A stretch of 64,000 nt of DNA from Dryomyza anilis (Eukaryota > Arthropoda > Insecta > Diptera > Dryomyzidae): the NCBI GenBank assembly GCA_951804985.1, contig OX638132.1:40458619-40522618 (forward strand), written 5' to 3'. The notes under the pieces are model-generated. The model ran no database searches. It was not told the origin of the DNA and worked only from the letters and a program-made list of their open reading frames with translations. The stretch's first letter is position 1; each line of letters starts with the position of its first letter. The position numbers were made by a program, and so were the translations under genes. This document shows, piece by piece, positions 8,616-19,977 of the stretch.

Positions 8616-10685
8616 TATCGCTCATAAAAATAGAAAAATACCACCTAATTCAGAAGCAATTGTTTGGGCGAAATTAAATGGAGATTGTGGGATAAGCAAG
8701 TTGTGGGTTATAGAAGCGAATGATGAGCAAATGAGCAGAAGTAATATTGTTGTCGGAAGAACATTAGTTGAAGCGACAAAAGACAAAGTTGTTCCAATAA
8801 GAGTTCTCAACATGAAAAACTCGTCCAAATTAATTAAAAAGGGAACAGTAATAGGTAGGTGTCAAGAGGCATCTGCGATAATAAATTGTGAAGCAAGTCA
8901 ATCAAAAATCAACAATACACCACAAATAGATAAGAAATCTGTTCAAACTTTTATAAAAGAGTGGACCAAGGATTTGACTGCCAAAGAAAAGGGTAAAGTA
9001 CTAATTGATAAACACTGGTTTGTATTCGCTACTAAAGGCCAATACGACGGAAGAACTTCCATCGTAAAACATCAAATACGGGATGAAGTGTCGCATTTAG
9101 TCGAAGAGATGAACAAAAATGGTGTCGTGGAACCATCAGAAAGCCCATGGAGCTCACCAGTGGTGTTGGTTAAAAAGAAGGATGGTAGTGCGCGGTATTG
9201 CGTTGATTACCGAAAGTTAAATGATGTAACCAAGAAGGATAGCTATCCATTGCCTAGAATCGACGATACCTTGGATACACTCTCTAATGAAAAATGGTTT
9301 TCTACGTTAGACTTGCAAAGCGGTTACTGGCAGGTAGAAATCGATAAGAACGATCGAGAGAAGACTGCATTCAGTACTGACTATGGCAATTTCTGGTAAT
9401 GCCATTTGGACTGTGCAATGCCCCAGCTACATTCGAGCGGTTAATGGAGCACGTATTAAAAGGTTTACACTGGAAAACATGCCTGGTATACCTTGATGAC
9501 ATAATTGTTATGGGCAAGGATTTCAACGAACATCTAAGAAATCTAGAAGAAGTTTTTCTTCGATTGGAAAGTGCGGGACTGAAACTAAGCCCAAAGAAAT
9601 GTTCACTTTTTAAGAAAGAAGTCAAATATCTGGGTCATCGAGTTACCACAGAAGGTGTACATACCGACGAGGATAAAATAGTTGCCGTAAAAGAGTGGCC
9701 CAGACCACAGAACCTACATGACCTTCGAAGCTTCTTGGGGCTATGTACATACTACAGGCGATTTGTTCCAGGTTTTGCCAATGTTGCTAGCAGTCTTCAT
9801 GAATTGACAAGAAAGAACCGCGCATTTCAATGGAGCGATGATCAAGAAAGGGCATTTTTGAAATTAAAAGATCTATTGTGCTCGGCACCAATTCTTGCGT
9901 ATCCAATTCCAGGTGAGAATTTCATACCTGATGCAAGCGGATACGGAATAGGCGGAGTTCTCTCTCAAGTAATCAATGGGCAGGAAAAAGTGATCGCATA
10001 CTACAGTAAAACATTGTCCAAGCCCGAGCGAAATTACTGTGTCACCAAGAGGGAGCTTCTTGCTGTAATTGAAAGTGTGAAAAATTTCCATAAGTATCTG
10101 TACGGACAACAGTTTCACTTAAGAACCGATCACGCAGAACTACGATGGTTACTTGAGTTCAAAGATCCGGAAGGCCAAATTGCGCGTTGGATAGAACGAT
10201 TACAGAGCTACGATTTCTCAATCGAACATCGTAAAGGAGGAAATCATGGAAATGCAGATGCTCTGTCACGACGCCCATGTAAACTAGAATGCAGACATTG
10301 TTCAAGAACTGAAGGAAAAGAAAACATAATTGATATTCGTTTGCTAAATGTTTTTCCCGATGAAAAATGGACTCCGGAACAAATTCAAATTGATCAAAAG
10401 AATGATCCTGACCTCACAAAAATCATGATGTTCAAGGAACAGCAAAGAAAACCATCATGGGAAGATCTAGCTGCGGACAGTCCAATAACTAAAGCTTACT
10501 GGGCACTGTGGCAGAGCTTAAAGCTACAATATGGTTGCTTATATCGTGTATGGGAAAATGAAGATGACACATCCGCTCGAAATTTGATTGTTGTTCCCAA
10601 GTCCAAAATAAAAGAGATATTAGCGGAATACCATGGTGGATCTAGTGGTGGTCATTTGGGCATTAAAGAACGGTCGAGAAGGTAA
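8599..10685 (+). pseudogene. pol: Reverse transcriptase-RNase H, copy 2, frameshifted
   Basis: This is the complete RT/RNase H block. The first frame (8599-9399) has the palm entry and motif A (STLDLQSGY). A one-base frame change at about 9393 leads into 9399-10685 with PFGLCNAP, catalytic YLDD (9489-9500), the YLGH and FLGLCTYYRRF connection motifs, and RNase H with PDASGYGIGG, ELLAV and RTDHAELRWL. The segment ends in the integrase zinc-binding start (GGHLGIK), where the frame closes at 10685. RT and RNase H make DNA from element RNA. The frame break, shared with the other copy, means no single active polyprotein is made. Confidence 0.9.
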
Positions 10686-11550
10686 AGAAACGTTTTTATT
10701 GGATTGGATGTCAAGAGTCAGTCGCCGATAGGAATCGCAGTTGTCCGCAATGTGTACCAGAAAAAGGACCAGGAAAAGGAAGTCAGAAGTCGCGGCAGGA
10801 TGCATCAGTACAACGTGAGAGCACCATTCGAGCGTATTGCCATGGATGTCGCCGGGCTGTTTCCAATCAGTGATGCGGGTAATAAGTATGTCCTTGTCGT
10901 CATTGACTATTTCAGCAAGTGGCCTGAAGTGTATCCCATGCCGAATCAAGAAGCCACAACAGTTGCGGATGCATTAATTAACAACTGGGTAAGCCGTTTT
11001 GGAGTACCGTTGGAATTGCATTCAGATCAAGGAAGAAATTTTGAGTCTGCAGTTTTTAAGGAAGTATGCAAAATCCTCAACATACACCAAACACGAACAA
11101 CGCCTTTGCACCCGCAATCAGACGGCATTCAATCGGACTTTGGAAGAGTATCTGAGAAAAGTGGTTGATAAAAATCAAAAAGATTGGGATACACACATAC
11201 CACTATTTCTCATGGCTTATCGAACGGCGGTTCATGATACCACAATAGCTTCACCATCTAAAATTGTTTTTGGAACAGACTTAAGATTACCTGCGGATTT
11301 AAAGTTTGGAGCGAGTCCTTCAGCTGAAATTCATATACACAATTATGTTTCCACAAAAAGTGAAGAAATGAATGAAGTGCATCAATTTGTAAGACAGCGT
11401 ACACAATTTGCGAGTGATAAGATGAAGGCCAGATACGACTTGCGCACAAATTCAGAGGGATTTACGGAAGGAGAGCTTGTTTTGCTCTATAACCACAAAG
11501 GAAGAAAGGCTTATCCCCTGAGCTACAAACACACTGGGAAGGACCATATA
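10620..11550 (+). pseudogene. Integrase, frameshifted and C-terminally deleted
   Basis: The HHCC zinc-binding domain starts at the end of the previous frame (H..GGHLG) and is disrupted around 10680-10780. The rve core is visible from 10820: AMDVAGLFP gives the first Asp and HSDQGRNF the second. At about 11125-11145 a small deletion plus frameshift removes the expected catalytic Glu segment; the chain resumes as FNRTLEEYLRK in the other frame. The C-terminal region reaches the GPY/F-like motif and then jumps directly into LTR sequence at 11553. The enzyme would insert element DNA, but this copy lacks its third catalytic residue. Confidence 0.87.
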
Positions 11551-11552
11551 AG

Positions 11553-11811
11553 ATCAGAGGTACAGCACTTCAGTTGTGATTTAATAGTGAACTAGTGCGT
11601 CTCGTGAGTGAACAATGTAAAGATAAATTGTAGTAATTCAGCAGTTGATATAAGTGATTATTCTTTAAGTTGTTATTTAAATAAATAAATTTAATTAATA
11701 CTAGTTGAAATAATACTAGTTAAAACCAATTATAAGTATGTTTTTATTTTGTACACAATCCAGCGATACGAAATCGTAGAACAGTTTTCCGTAGACTGAA
11801 TTTTCGTAACA
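11553..11811 (+). repeat. Truncated 3' LTR of the Gypsy element
   Basis: It matches 460-696 of the 5' LTR, with insertions of about 9 and 15 bp. U3, TATA box and polypurine tract are missing, because the integrase GPY motif is fused to the LTR 10 bp downstream of the TATA position. AATAAA signals and the TCGTAACA end are kept. The element ends at 11811 and is followed by ATAT. Confidence 0.9.
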
Positions 11812-11815
11812 ATAT

Positions 11816-12070
11816 AATAATAATAGTTTATTCCCACAGGTATGAATACCATAGGCCTAGCGCTTTCACCACTTGAGCTGTGCGCACATTACTAAAAGAA
11901 CAGTTTAACAAACGGCAGGATGAGACAATGAAAAAGCGGCGGTTGTTCACTTTCGGAGGAATAGAAAAACATTTTTCTAATCACAGATGTTGAGTCTTCC
12001 AGCCCAGATTTCGACCTGTGCTGCGGAAGCTTTTGGCTCGTAGTCCAGCACAATAACAACTGTGACACAG
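11816..12070 (-). mobile_element. Old divergent tRNA-derived SINE
   Basis: Read on the minus strand, this has the same order of landmarks as the younger SINEs in this window. These are a tRNA-like head with GGACTACGAGCC and a damaged B box, the GATGTT and AAATGTTTTTCTAT body motifs, and an ATT-rich tail at 11816-11832. Many substitutions and indels separate it from the others, so it is an older copy or another subfamily. Confidence 0.6.
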
Positions 12071-12505
12071 ATGCTACAATAAAATGATGCTATAATATTA
12101 TTGTATTTAATATATGCATTTTAATTTAATTTGTTTGTTTATGTTTTAATGACATCAAAATGTATTTACAGTTTTTTTTAATATTAAAAATAATGTCAAA
12201 CTATATTTCATAATTTTATACTTTTGTTGTTTTGTTTTGGCCAAATGAACTAGTGCGAGCGTATTGAGTCACAATTGCGGACACACGATTGCTACTCTGT
12301 GCGCGCACGCGTGCTACTTTTTTATCAGTCGTGCGCTCACAGTGCGGGCACAATGCGAGCATTTTGCTACCTGGGTAAAATACTAATCGTCACGTGGGCG
12401 TGTTTACTGTCAAATATCTTAATTTTTTTTTCTATATTTATCAATATCTATATTTAAATAATTATTAAAATATTAATTTTCATTATTATTCTCATTAAAT
12501 GCCTA

Positions 12506-12526
12506 ACCCGTTCCTATGGAACGGGT
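12506..12526. repeat. Short perfect hairpin
   Basis: ACCCGTTCC and GGAACGGGT pair perfectly around a 3-base TAT loop. No T-run follows, and this is a eukaryotic AT-rich context, so it is reported as structure only. Confidence 0.6.
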
Positions 12527-12771
12527 AATAAAACACACACCCATATTGATTTTAGTTAGGTACTATATCTCTTTAAATGTTCAAGTAAAAAATTTCAATT
12601 TTTTACCATAAGTTTCTTTTATTAAAACCTGCAATGTGCAAAATTTCAAAGTGGTATGGTCATTATTTTTGGCCTCGGCTTGTATGCTTTGAAATATACT
12701 TTATTTAAAACTGACAACATTAAATCAACATGGTATGGAAATTGTCAGCCATATTTTTTTTCACTATGCAT

Positions 12772-12935
12772 TCAAATTTCATCAAATTTTAAGATGGTGC
12801 TGCCAATCACTTGGTTCATTTGATATAGAATAATTAATATATTACTTTTTTCATATGAGTCATTCCATATCAAATCAAACGAAAAAATTCAAATTTTGGC
12901 AGCACCATCTCAGAATTTAATGAAATTTGGAAGTA
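12772..12935. repeat. Inverted repeat, ~40-bp arms
   Basis: The arm at 12772-12811 (containing GATGGTGCTGCCAA) recurs in reverse complement at about 12897-12935 with a few mismatches. A related single arm is found at about 14935-14975. It is a probable MITE remnant. Confidence 0.65.
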
Positions 12936-13819
12936 TCACAAAATCACAGAAAAATTCCGGACGGGACAAAAAAATTCTAAAAATACTTTTTACATACAAT
13001 ATTAATTTTTTCAATTATCTCTGACATAGATGAGCAATTTACTTTATTTTTGTATCCTAAAGCTTTGTTCCTAAAGCTTACAGTTATTTCATAATAAATC
13101 GCAGAATAATTCCGGACTTTCCGTATAGAAATTTGACCTACGATGTATTTTTAAATCATAAATTTATTTTGGAATATTCCCGCCGAAAATAAAAACTCAA
13201 TAAATTCACGAAAAACTATAATAAAAAGAAAACGTTTTTCTCCAAATATATAAATGATATCGACCCTCCAAAAATTGATTAATATAATTAGGAAATTATA
13301 ACATTTAAAAACCTCCAAGGAAGTATACTAAGTCCAATATGGATTGTACGTTTTTAAAATTGTTAATTTATGATAAGAACATTTTTGGTTATAATTTGGG
13401 ATAGGATAGACCGATCCGAACCAAAGTTTGACCGGATATAAAGAATCCAAAAATGGAATAATATTGAAAACAGTCTTAGTCGAATTAGCATGATATGGAT
13501 TGGAAATTTAGAAAATATTAATATATATTTTTTTATATATGACTTTTATAGAGGGAAAAGGAAATCATTGAGCATATTGATCACTTTAAAGTTTAACTAG
13601 GATATCCGTCATTGGATATTTTTTTGTCAAATTGGATCGTTTTGAGACTTTTTGAATACCCAACTACAAAAAAGGGCAATAAAGTAGTTGGGTTCTGGAA
13701 ATATTTAAAAAAAAGTCTCATTCTATTAATTCGATTTTCGAACATAAAGGTCACATCATACATAATTTAAAAATGTTAGTTGAAAACAGGAAAAATCAAA
13801 TCCTTATTTAGGATTTTCA

Positions 13820-13990
13820 GGAGCCGCAATAAACCGGAACCTTTTCAAGTTTTGAAATCGTTATTAAAAAAATGTGTGGAACTGGAATCGAAAACCATAT
13901 AATTTGTTTGAACCGGAAACCACTGATTTAAAAATCTTGGAACCAGATCCTGAACTGATAATCCAAATGGTTTAGATCCTGTATAGAAAA
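13820..13990. repeat. GGAACC-rich degenerate repeat
   Basis: It contains repeated variants of GGAACCGGAA with the spacer TTATTAAAAA.TGTGTGGAA. It matches the two-unit block in each 7.2-kb repeat (22060-22352 and equivalents). No protein is predicted. Confidence 0.6.
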
Positions 13991-15409
13991 ATATTTTTGA
14001 TATATGTCCGATTTTATATTTCTTGTATTTAGTAATATTTGTTTTAAATTGAATTTGATTAACAAGAACTTTCAACCTATTTTTTATAGTTAAGTATAGA
14101 GAATACTAAAAATTACCAAATTTCACTAATGAAAACAAAAATTAAAAACCCTATGTAATATTCCATGAAAAAAAAATGTTTTTTTTTTTAATATTCTTCG
14201 AACTAAGTTTGAACGTTAAGATATGTTTTAAAAAATTTAATTATTCAGTATTCAGAATTTAGGGTTTTATTTGAATAATCGGCATACTGTGTGACCCATA
14301 CAAAACTTATTTTATCGAAAAACATGTTTTAGATATTTTAATTTGTCAAAATGATTAGAGTTTGTATTACGTATTGTTATATTTATAAACATTTTTAACT
14401 AATTTAAAAAAAATTATATTGGAGTTTTTAGCATTTCGAGGGGTGGGCCATCAGAACACCTACAACCCCCCTGGCTACGGGCTTGGGTCTAGTTAAACAT
14501 GCAAGATTTCATAGATGTATTTTTTTCAACATTCTACAAAAATTTTCTACATAACTTCTGAACTCACGATTTACCACTCTAGTTCAAATCTTAAATAATA
14601 GATAAAAATTCAACATTTTTTTATAATTTAAAAAGGTTGCTTTTTGAGATATGTCCTTTTAAATATACTTTGTTTAAAACTGACCACTATTAAAGCAACA
14701 TGGTATGGATATTGTAAGATAACTTGTTGACAATTCTATTATCTTTAAAATGAGACCTTTATGTGTTATATATTGGTTCACTACAGCTCAAGTTACGTCC
14801 AATTCATTAGCACCACCTTTGTGATTTTTATACAGTTTTTTAAAATTTTAACCCACCAAATCTCTGAAACCACACTATCTGGGAAGCTGAAATTTGGACA
14901 ATATCTTAGTTTTATGTTGTTTTACTATACTTTAAAATTTCATCAAATACTGAAATGGTGCCTGCCAATCACTCGGTTGATTTCATATGGACTCATATCT
15001 ATATAAAAAGTTATAATTATATTGCGTTTTTTGTTTGTTTGTGGAACCGGAATTGGACCTGGATCCATTTTTTAATTTTTTATGGAACCAAAACTGAAGA
15101 GAATAGAATTTCTGATTTCAAAGGATAAAGCCCAGAAATGCTAAAAGTGATATGAGGCCTTTCTTTTACCACTCACTGCCCATTTGGAAGAGCACTTTTT
15201 GCCACTCTCTGCCCATTTGGACACGGCCCTATAAAGTGATTTCAGCCGTTTAAAAAAAAATTATTCCACTTCGGTCAGTAAAGTAAAATTCACCCAAGAA
15301 TGCTTAGCCGATGATAACGACGGCTTCTTACACCGTCCTACAATTAATGAAAAAGTGCGTTACACACGAACCAAATAATATAGGTCTGAAACTAGAGACC
15401 AAATGGAGT

Positions 15410-15629
15410 ATTTCGGTCTCCTGATTCTTGCTGCGTACTCAAAATTTATACGTCGAAAAAATCTCAATAGTTATTTTGTAATAAAGTTTGCATCTGCACG
15501 AAATCGTGCGATAACTTGCGATATAAAGTACCAAAATTGTCATGTTTGCAACTTTGACTCGATTTTTTGTGTCTATCTCGACGTATAGGGTAAATTCTGA
15601 GTACGCAGCAAGAATCAGGAGACCGAAAT
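15410..15629. mobile_element. 220-bp foldback MITE
   Basis: The ends are near-perfect inverted repeats: ATTTCGGTCTCCTGATTCTT begins at 15410 and its reverse complement ends at 15629. Arms extend about 45-50 bp, including GCTGCGTACTCA and a TCGACGTAT block after a small gap. The interior has no transposase. No clear target duplication is seen at the edges. Confidence 0.8.
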
Positions 15630-15920
15630 CTACCAGTTTTCATTTCTGTGGAAAATTCTTGTAGAACAGTGTATATAGTACTTGTATATGCGCAAATCTA
15701 TAACTTTTGGGGTTGACAAAATTTCACAAAAAAATTGCGGGCACATCATCGAGCTTTTGAGCTGATTCACTTTTAATGAAAGCAGTCAAAGAGAGAGGTC
15801 GGTAACGCTATATTAGTTTAAAATTCTAAAGAATTGTTTATTTATAAAATATTTATTGATAAAGTGAAGTGAAATTATTTTTTATGACAAATTTATTTTA
15901 ATATATTTCAGTTTAATATC
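15630..15920. other. AT-rich spacer
   Basis: No gene or clear repeat is seen between the foldback MITE and the start of the 7.2-kb array. Confidence 0.5.
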
Positions 15921-16703
15921 ATACACGGATAAAAAAGATTTATTTGAATATGTTTAAATGTAATTAAAAAATAATACGAAATTACCATACATGTATACTA
16001 GACTGACAATGACTTTGTATGAAAAAAAAAATCATCGAGTTTGATTTTGAAGGTCACCCCCTAGAAATGGTCTATTGAATGAGAAAATCGATGTGGAGAA
16101 TTTCCAGCGAAATCCGAATATGGAAAATGGACCCGCTGGGACCACAAAGTAGGCGTTTTCATACTTAAGTCAACAATTTCAAAATTAAATCGAAATGATG
16201 TCTCTCAAACGCAATAAACTAAAAATGTGGGTATGTCATTTGTTGGAAAATCGGATAAAAAATAAAGAAGCAGTGTTTATTTAAACAGGCATCCTTTGTT
16301 TTATATTTTCATCAGTCACGCCTAGCCTGAAACACTTTAAACTCAAAAGTTCAATCCCCTCTAAAATTTATTTTGAATATGTTTTTAACCTCACTTGCGA
16401 TTATTTTAAGATGAAATTAAATTTTTAAAATTAATTATTAATAGTAAAAAAAAATTGCATCAAAAATGCATTAATGCATTTTAAAAACTTTTTGTCAAAA
16501 ACATATTCAAAATAAATTTTAATATAACAAGACAACTTGTTACTTATTAATTGACGCACAATAAAGTGTTGTTAATATCAAGGGACATTCTGTTATATAT
16601 AAATGAAAATGTACTTGTAACAACAAGATTATCAAGTCACTTATAAAATAATTCTCGTTGGAATAAGAGCGCTATTCTTTAAATTTATAATATTGAATAA
16701 AAA

Positions 16704-16914
16704 GCACTACCGGGTAGTTATTTTGTTGTTTCGTCTGGTTTGTTCATATGTCTTCCGTCCGTTGGCTAAATTTCGGAATGTGAAAGAAGACCGCACATTT
16801 TTATCCACTCATTTTGGACCAACTCCATTAAACAAAAGGTCGGAAAGAGATATGAACGAACGGTCAGGCGAACGGGTGGCTCGATATTACATATTTTAAC
16901 TACCCGGGTATTAC
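16704..16914. mobile_element. MITE-like inverted repeat (unit 1; also 23904-24114, 31104-31314)
   Basis: The ends carry ACTACCGGGTAGTTA and TTAACTACCCGGGT. Inner arms also pair imperfectly (GTTCATATGTCTTCCG against CGGAAAGAGATATGAAC). The frame spanning it encodes nothing recognisable. It is a non-autonomous, hairpin-forming element copied three times with the array. Confidence 0.65.
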
Positions 16915-17314
16915 ACGGGCTTTCGTTGTTCAAGTTGCTGATTGTTGCTGCATGTTTTTGTGATCCTTGTTGCTGAATGTCCACATGCAAATATAAAATA
17001 TATAATCAGAATCTGTCCTTTCTTTTTTTTATCTTTGCCTGTGTTAATCTTCAAATGTTCTGATTTATTGTTTACTTTTTATTTAATTATTTTCCATGTG
17101 ACAGCGTCACATTCTTAATTTTTTTAAATCTATTTTTATTAACAAGAAGAATATCTTAGCATTATAAATGATGTTGAAAGTCAACAAGACTACATGTGTT
17201 TCAATTAATAAGAATCTTGTTGCAACATCAGGAATGTTTTTATAACACAAATATTTTTTAAGAGAAATTTAACAAAGCTGATCTTGATAATAGTACAATA
17301 ATATTTTTTGGGTG

Positions 17315-18440
17315 TACGAAGTTGACACTCTGTGACCGACATTTTCTGCCTACGTGTCTTTTTTTATTCGTTGAGAAAACGTATTCGCATCGGTAATAAT
17401 TTTGTCATTTGTATATTTAAATAATACACAAATTGTGTTACAAAAAGTACAAATGGTAACAAATAATATAATAGTATATAATTTAATAGTGCAGTATATT
17501 ATTTAATTGTTCCTGAATGTTTTTCTAAAAATATTGTGAAAAGCCGACACGGATTTTTCATCAAAAAACCACAACTTCAAAATCAGTGCTTCTAATTTCA
17601 AACAGAATTCGGCATGTTTTTTACAACAGTCTCCGCAAATTCCTTGCTTACGCTATGTGATGTATTGACGTTGTACTATTGACGTTGTACTGTTTCAAAA
17701 ACAAAGCGAGCCTGGATCGTCTGGTTAACCGATTGCTGGAGCAATTGTGGATTCATTGATCTGTCCCTTGTACTTAAACCAATTATTTATTTATGCATTT
17801 AAAAATGTGTATATGAATTCAAATATTATAAATTCCTGATGTGAATGATTTTTAAAGATTGTTAATAAAAATTGGAAACATATTTATATTCAGGTCGTTC
17901 CAAATCATGTTGAACATATTTATGTTTCGGTTCAAATATTTATTTTGTTTGGATGTAGTAATTATTATGTTTGTATTAGAACATAATAATAATAATATAA
18001 AATAATAGTTTGGCGCTACAGTCCTGTATAGAACTTCGGCCGAGCTCTCTCACCATTTTGAGCTGTGCGTGTTATATTTGTTCTCAAAGTGGTGGGACCT
18101 ACAGTTTATTGCCGAATCCGAACGGCGGGTGAGAGCTTTTTCATAGGCAATGGTTTTACTCTCGTAGGTTTGCCATTTACTGACGAGAGGTAGCGCGGTA
18201 TAGAAAAATGTTTCTATGAAAAGATGTTGTTAGCCCCAGTCCAGGCTTGAACCAGGGACCTTTCGGCTCGCAGTCCAACGCACTAACCACTGAGCTACCG
18301 CGGTGTAGAGTAGAACATACACCATTTTAAGGTGCGACATCGAAAAGTTCCCGTAATATCATAATGTAAATCAGAGCTCATTACAACACTGTTCAAGTAT
18401 CTATTCAACCCTGTTTACAAATGATGTATCAGGCAATTAT
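17315..18440. repeat. Dispersed repeat split by a SINE (unit 1; also 24515-25640, 31715-32840)
   Basis: Outside the inserted SINE, this sequence is clearly related to the reverse complement of 56890-57585. Shared landmarks include GAAGTTGACACTC, TTCGTTGAGAAAACGT, the A/T tract with TGCAGTATA, GGTTCAAATATTTATTTT and CAGAGCTCATTACAACACTG. It has no coding potential and its family is not recognised. Confidence 0.75.
17985..18310 (-). mobile_element. tRNA-derived SINE, unit 1
   Basis: On the minus strand the head has an A box (TAGCTCAGTGG) and a B box-like GGTTCAAGCC, spaced as in RNA polymerase III promoters. A body of about 230 bp follows, ending in a TTATT-rich tail (17985-18005). The insertion is flanked by TAGAACAT at 17977-17984 and 18311-18318. 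The related sequence at about 56995 has no SINE at this position. Confidence 0.9.
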
Positions 18441-19351
18441 ATATTACGTTTACATAAAATTCCAAACATACATTTTAATGCCTGTATAATTATGTTTGGA
18501 AGAGCCAATTTTAGCAGCGTGTATAATTAAGTATATAACGAAAAAATTATATTGCGGAAATTGTGATTTTTTGAACATTTAAGACGAATTTTTAAAAATT
18601 CTCCTATATTTTTATTGCTAGGGGCACATTTTAGTGACATACCTTGAAATTATAATTATTACAATACGTTGCAATAAAAAAAACCAACCCACAAATCCTC
18701 AAAAGCCGTTTGATAAAAATTGTAATTTTTCAGCGCACATACCGTGGAATAGATTCTGTTATATTATAAATTATGAAGAGTAATTATTTTTTGATAAAAA
18801 TATAACATAATGTATCAAAAACAGATTTATCCTACCATATTGAAATGATCCCAACTAGACAAATTATGTCTAAAAGATATCTTTAAGTTATCTTTTAAAT
18901 GTTATAGATGTCCGAAATTTGTCCGAAATGTTAAGTCATCCAAAAGTATGTAAAAATATGTCTAAAAGTTGACGTCAGAAATGTTCTTTTTGACAAATAT
19001 TTTAGCATTGATTTTTTTCGGTATAAAACAAATCTTAATATTTCATAATATATTTTATTATTTATTCACTGATGCCATCTGTGCAAATTTGTACACATCT
19101 TAGAAAAGAGAACAGTGGCATTCCGTTCTCTTTCCTAAGATGTGAACAAATTTGCTCGTATGCCTCGCGTCAGAATCCTAACACTTGGTCTGGATTAAAG
19201 TCATTGGGCTGTTACATTCTGTCAGTTACACACTTCATCTGCTTCAACGACTTATCGCGTTAGTTTAATCATTAGCGAGGTGTAGTGATTTCTCTGCTGG
19301 TTGTTGTCGGTGTCCGGTATCTGTTCAATGTCACACATCTGCCGCTACAGA

Positions 19352-19540
19352 CTTGTTCAGCACAATGATGTGAATTTCGCCGCAACTCATGGCTCCGCTT
19401 CGTCCACGTGTCCGCACCCACGTGATGGATCTGACTTCGGGGCCAATAGTCAGACCTTCGGCATGTCTTTCCGACATGCGAGCGAGCTCGATGATGCAGG
19501 TTGTGCTGCATGCATTTTTTAGCGTCGCACAGCGACACGA
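19352..19540 (-). pseudogene. Unidentified coding-like patch in TIR element (also +7200, +14400)
   Basis: On the minus strand a frame of about 62 codons without stop reads through IELARMSERHAEGLTIGPE and ITWVRTRGRSGAMSCGEI to a stop. Just upstream another frame gives LAALRINSANLEAAFLLED. The composition is GC-rich compared with the flanks and amino-acid use looks protein-like, but I do not recognise a family. Possible explanations are a captured host exon or a transposase remnant. There is no ATG-initiated ORF of useful length in this frame. Confidence 0.3.
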
Positions 19541-19977
19541 ACACAGACGTCTTCGAGCAGGAACGCGGCTTCTAAATTTGCGGAGTTTATGCGTAATGCA
19601 GCCAGGTTTTTTTGTATTATTTTTTTAATTTTTTAGATGATTGCCGTCGCGCAAGAAAATTTAAAAATAAATTAATTTTTGTTTTTGTCAGATTGAAAAT
19701 TAAAATGTAAATAAACATTTTTTTGGCATCGTTACACTGACCACAAAACGATAAAAAGGGACTTGTTAAATAGTCGCCTTTTTGGAAACTTTTTGAGTAT
19801 GCAAATAAGTTTCGGAATACTGTCATCGTTTAGCTGACGTAAAAACGATGCAAATGAAACTTGTTAGAAATTCACCTCTTCGATAGCTTTTTGAGAATGC
19901 AAATAAGTGAACATTATAAAGACGTCCTTTTAGGTATCATTTCGTATAATATTCTACTTGGGATATCTTAAAAGTTA

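Larger units (their letters stand above)
6930..9450 (+). repeat. 2.52-kb direct duplication flanking the LINE
   Basis: Bases 877-3397 and 6930-9450 appear identical at a constant offset of 6053, including every frameshift. The left copy ends exactly where the LINE starts, and the right copy starts exactly after the LINE poly(A). This is the geometry of a target-site duplication but over 100 times the usual size. Unequal exchange, gene conversion or an assembly join are alternatives. Confidence 0.9.
173..11811 (+). mobile_element. Degenerate Ty3/Gypsy LTR retrotransposon, interrupted by a LINE
   Basis: The order is 5' LTR, primer binding site, gag, protease, reverse transcriptase, RNase H, integrase and a truncated 3' LTR, all on the plus strand. 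The ends are TGTTACGA and TCGTAACA, flanked by ATAT on both sides. The primer site complements a leucine tRNA 3' end, and gag opens with a SAP-like segment; both recall the mdg3/micropia/blastopia group, but that placement is an inference. The element is dead. gag, RT and integrase all contain frameshifts, and the integrase C-terminus is deleted into the 3' LTR. A LINE occupies 3398-6931, and 877-3397 is repeated after it as 6930-9450. Without the LINE and one copy of the repeat the element would be about 5.6 kb. Confidence 0.92.
12071..15409. other. AT-rich non-coding stretch with old repeats
   Basis: No credible gene is seen. It contains a GC-richer patch (12250-12380), a hairpin at 12506-12526, inverted repeats around 12772-12935, a block at 12690-12860 that recurs split at 14650-15010, a stretch at 13310-13500 related in reverse to 47600-47770, and a GGAACC-rich block at 13820-13990. 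Two short direct repeats of CCCATTTGGA occur at 15178-15225. Confidence 0.6.

Noticed and set aside
12506..12526. Rho-independent terminator-like hairpin
   Set aside because: The window is eukaryotic and no gene or T-run is associated with it.
19272..19544. 90-codon minus-strand frame with many His, Arg and Cys residues
   Set aside because: No zinc-finger spacing is present. Another minus frame over the same DNA looks more protein-like, so this one was treated as a shadow.
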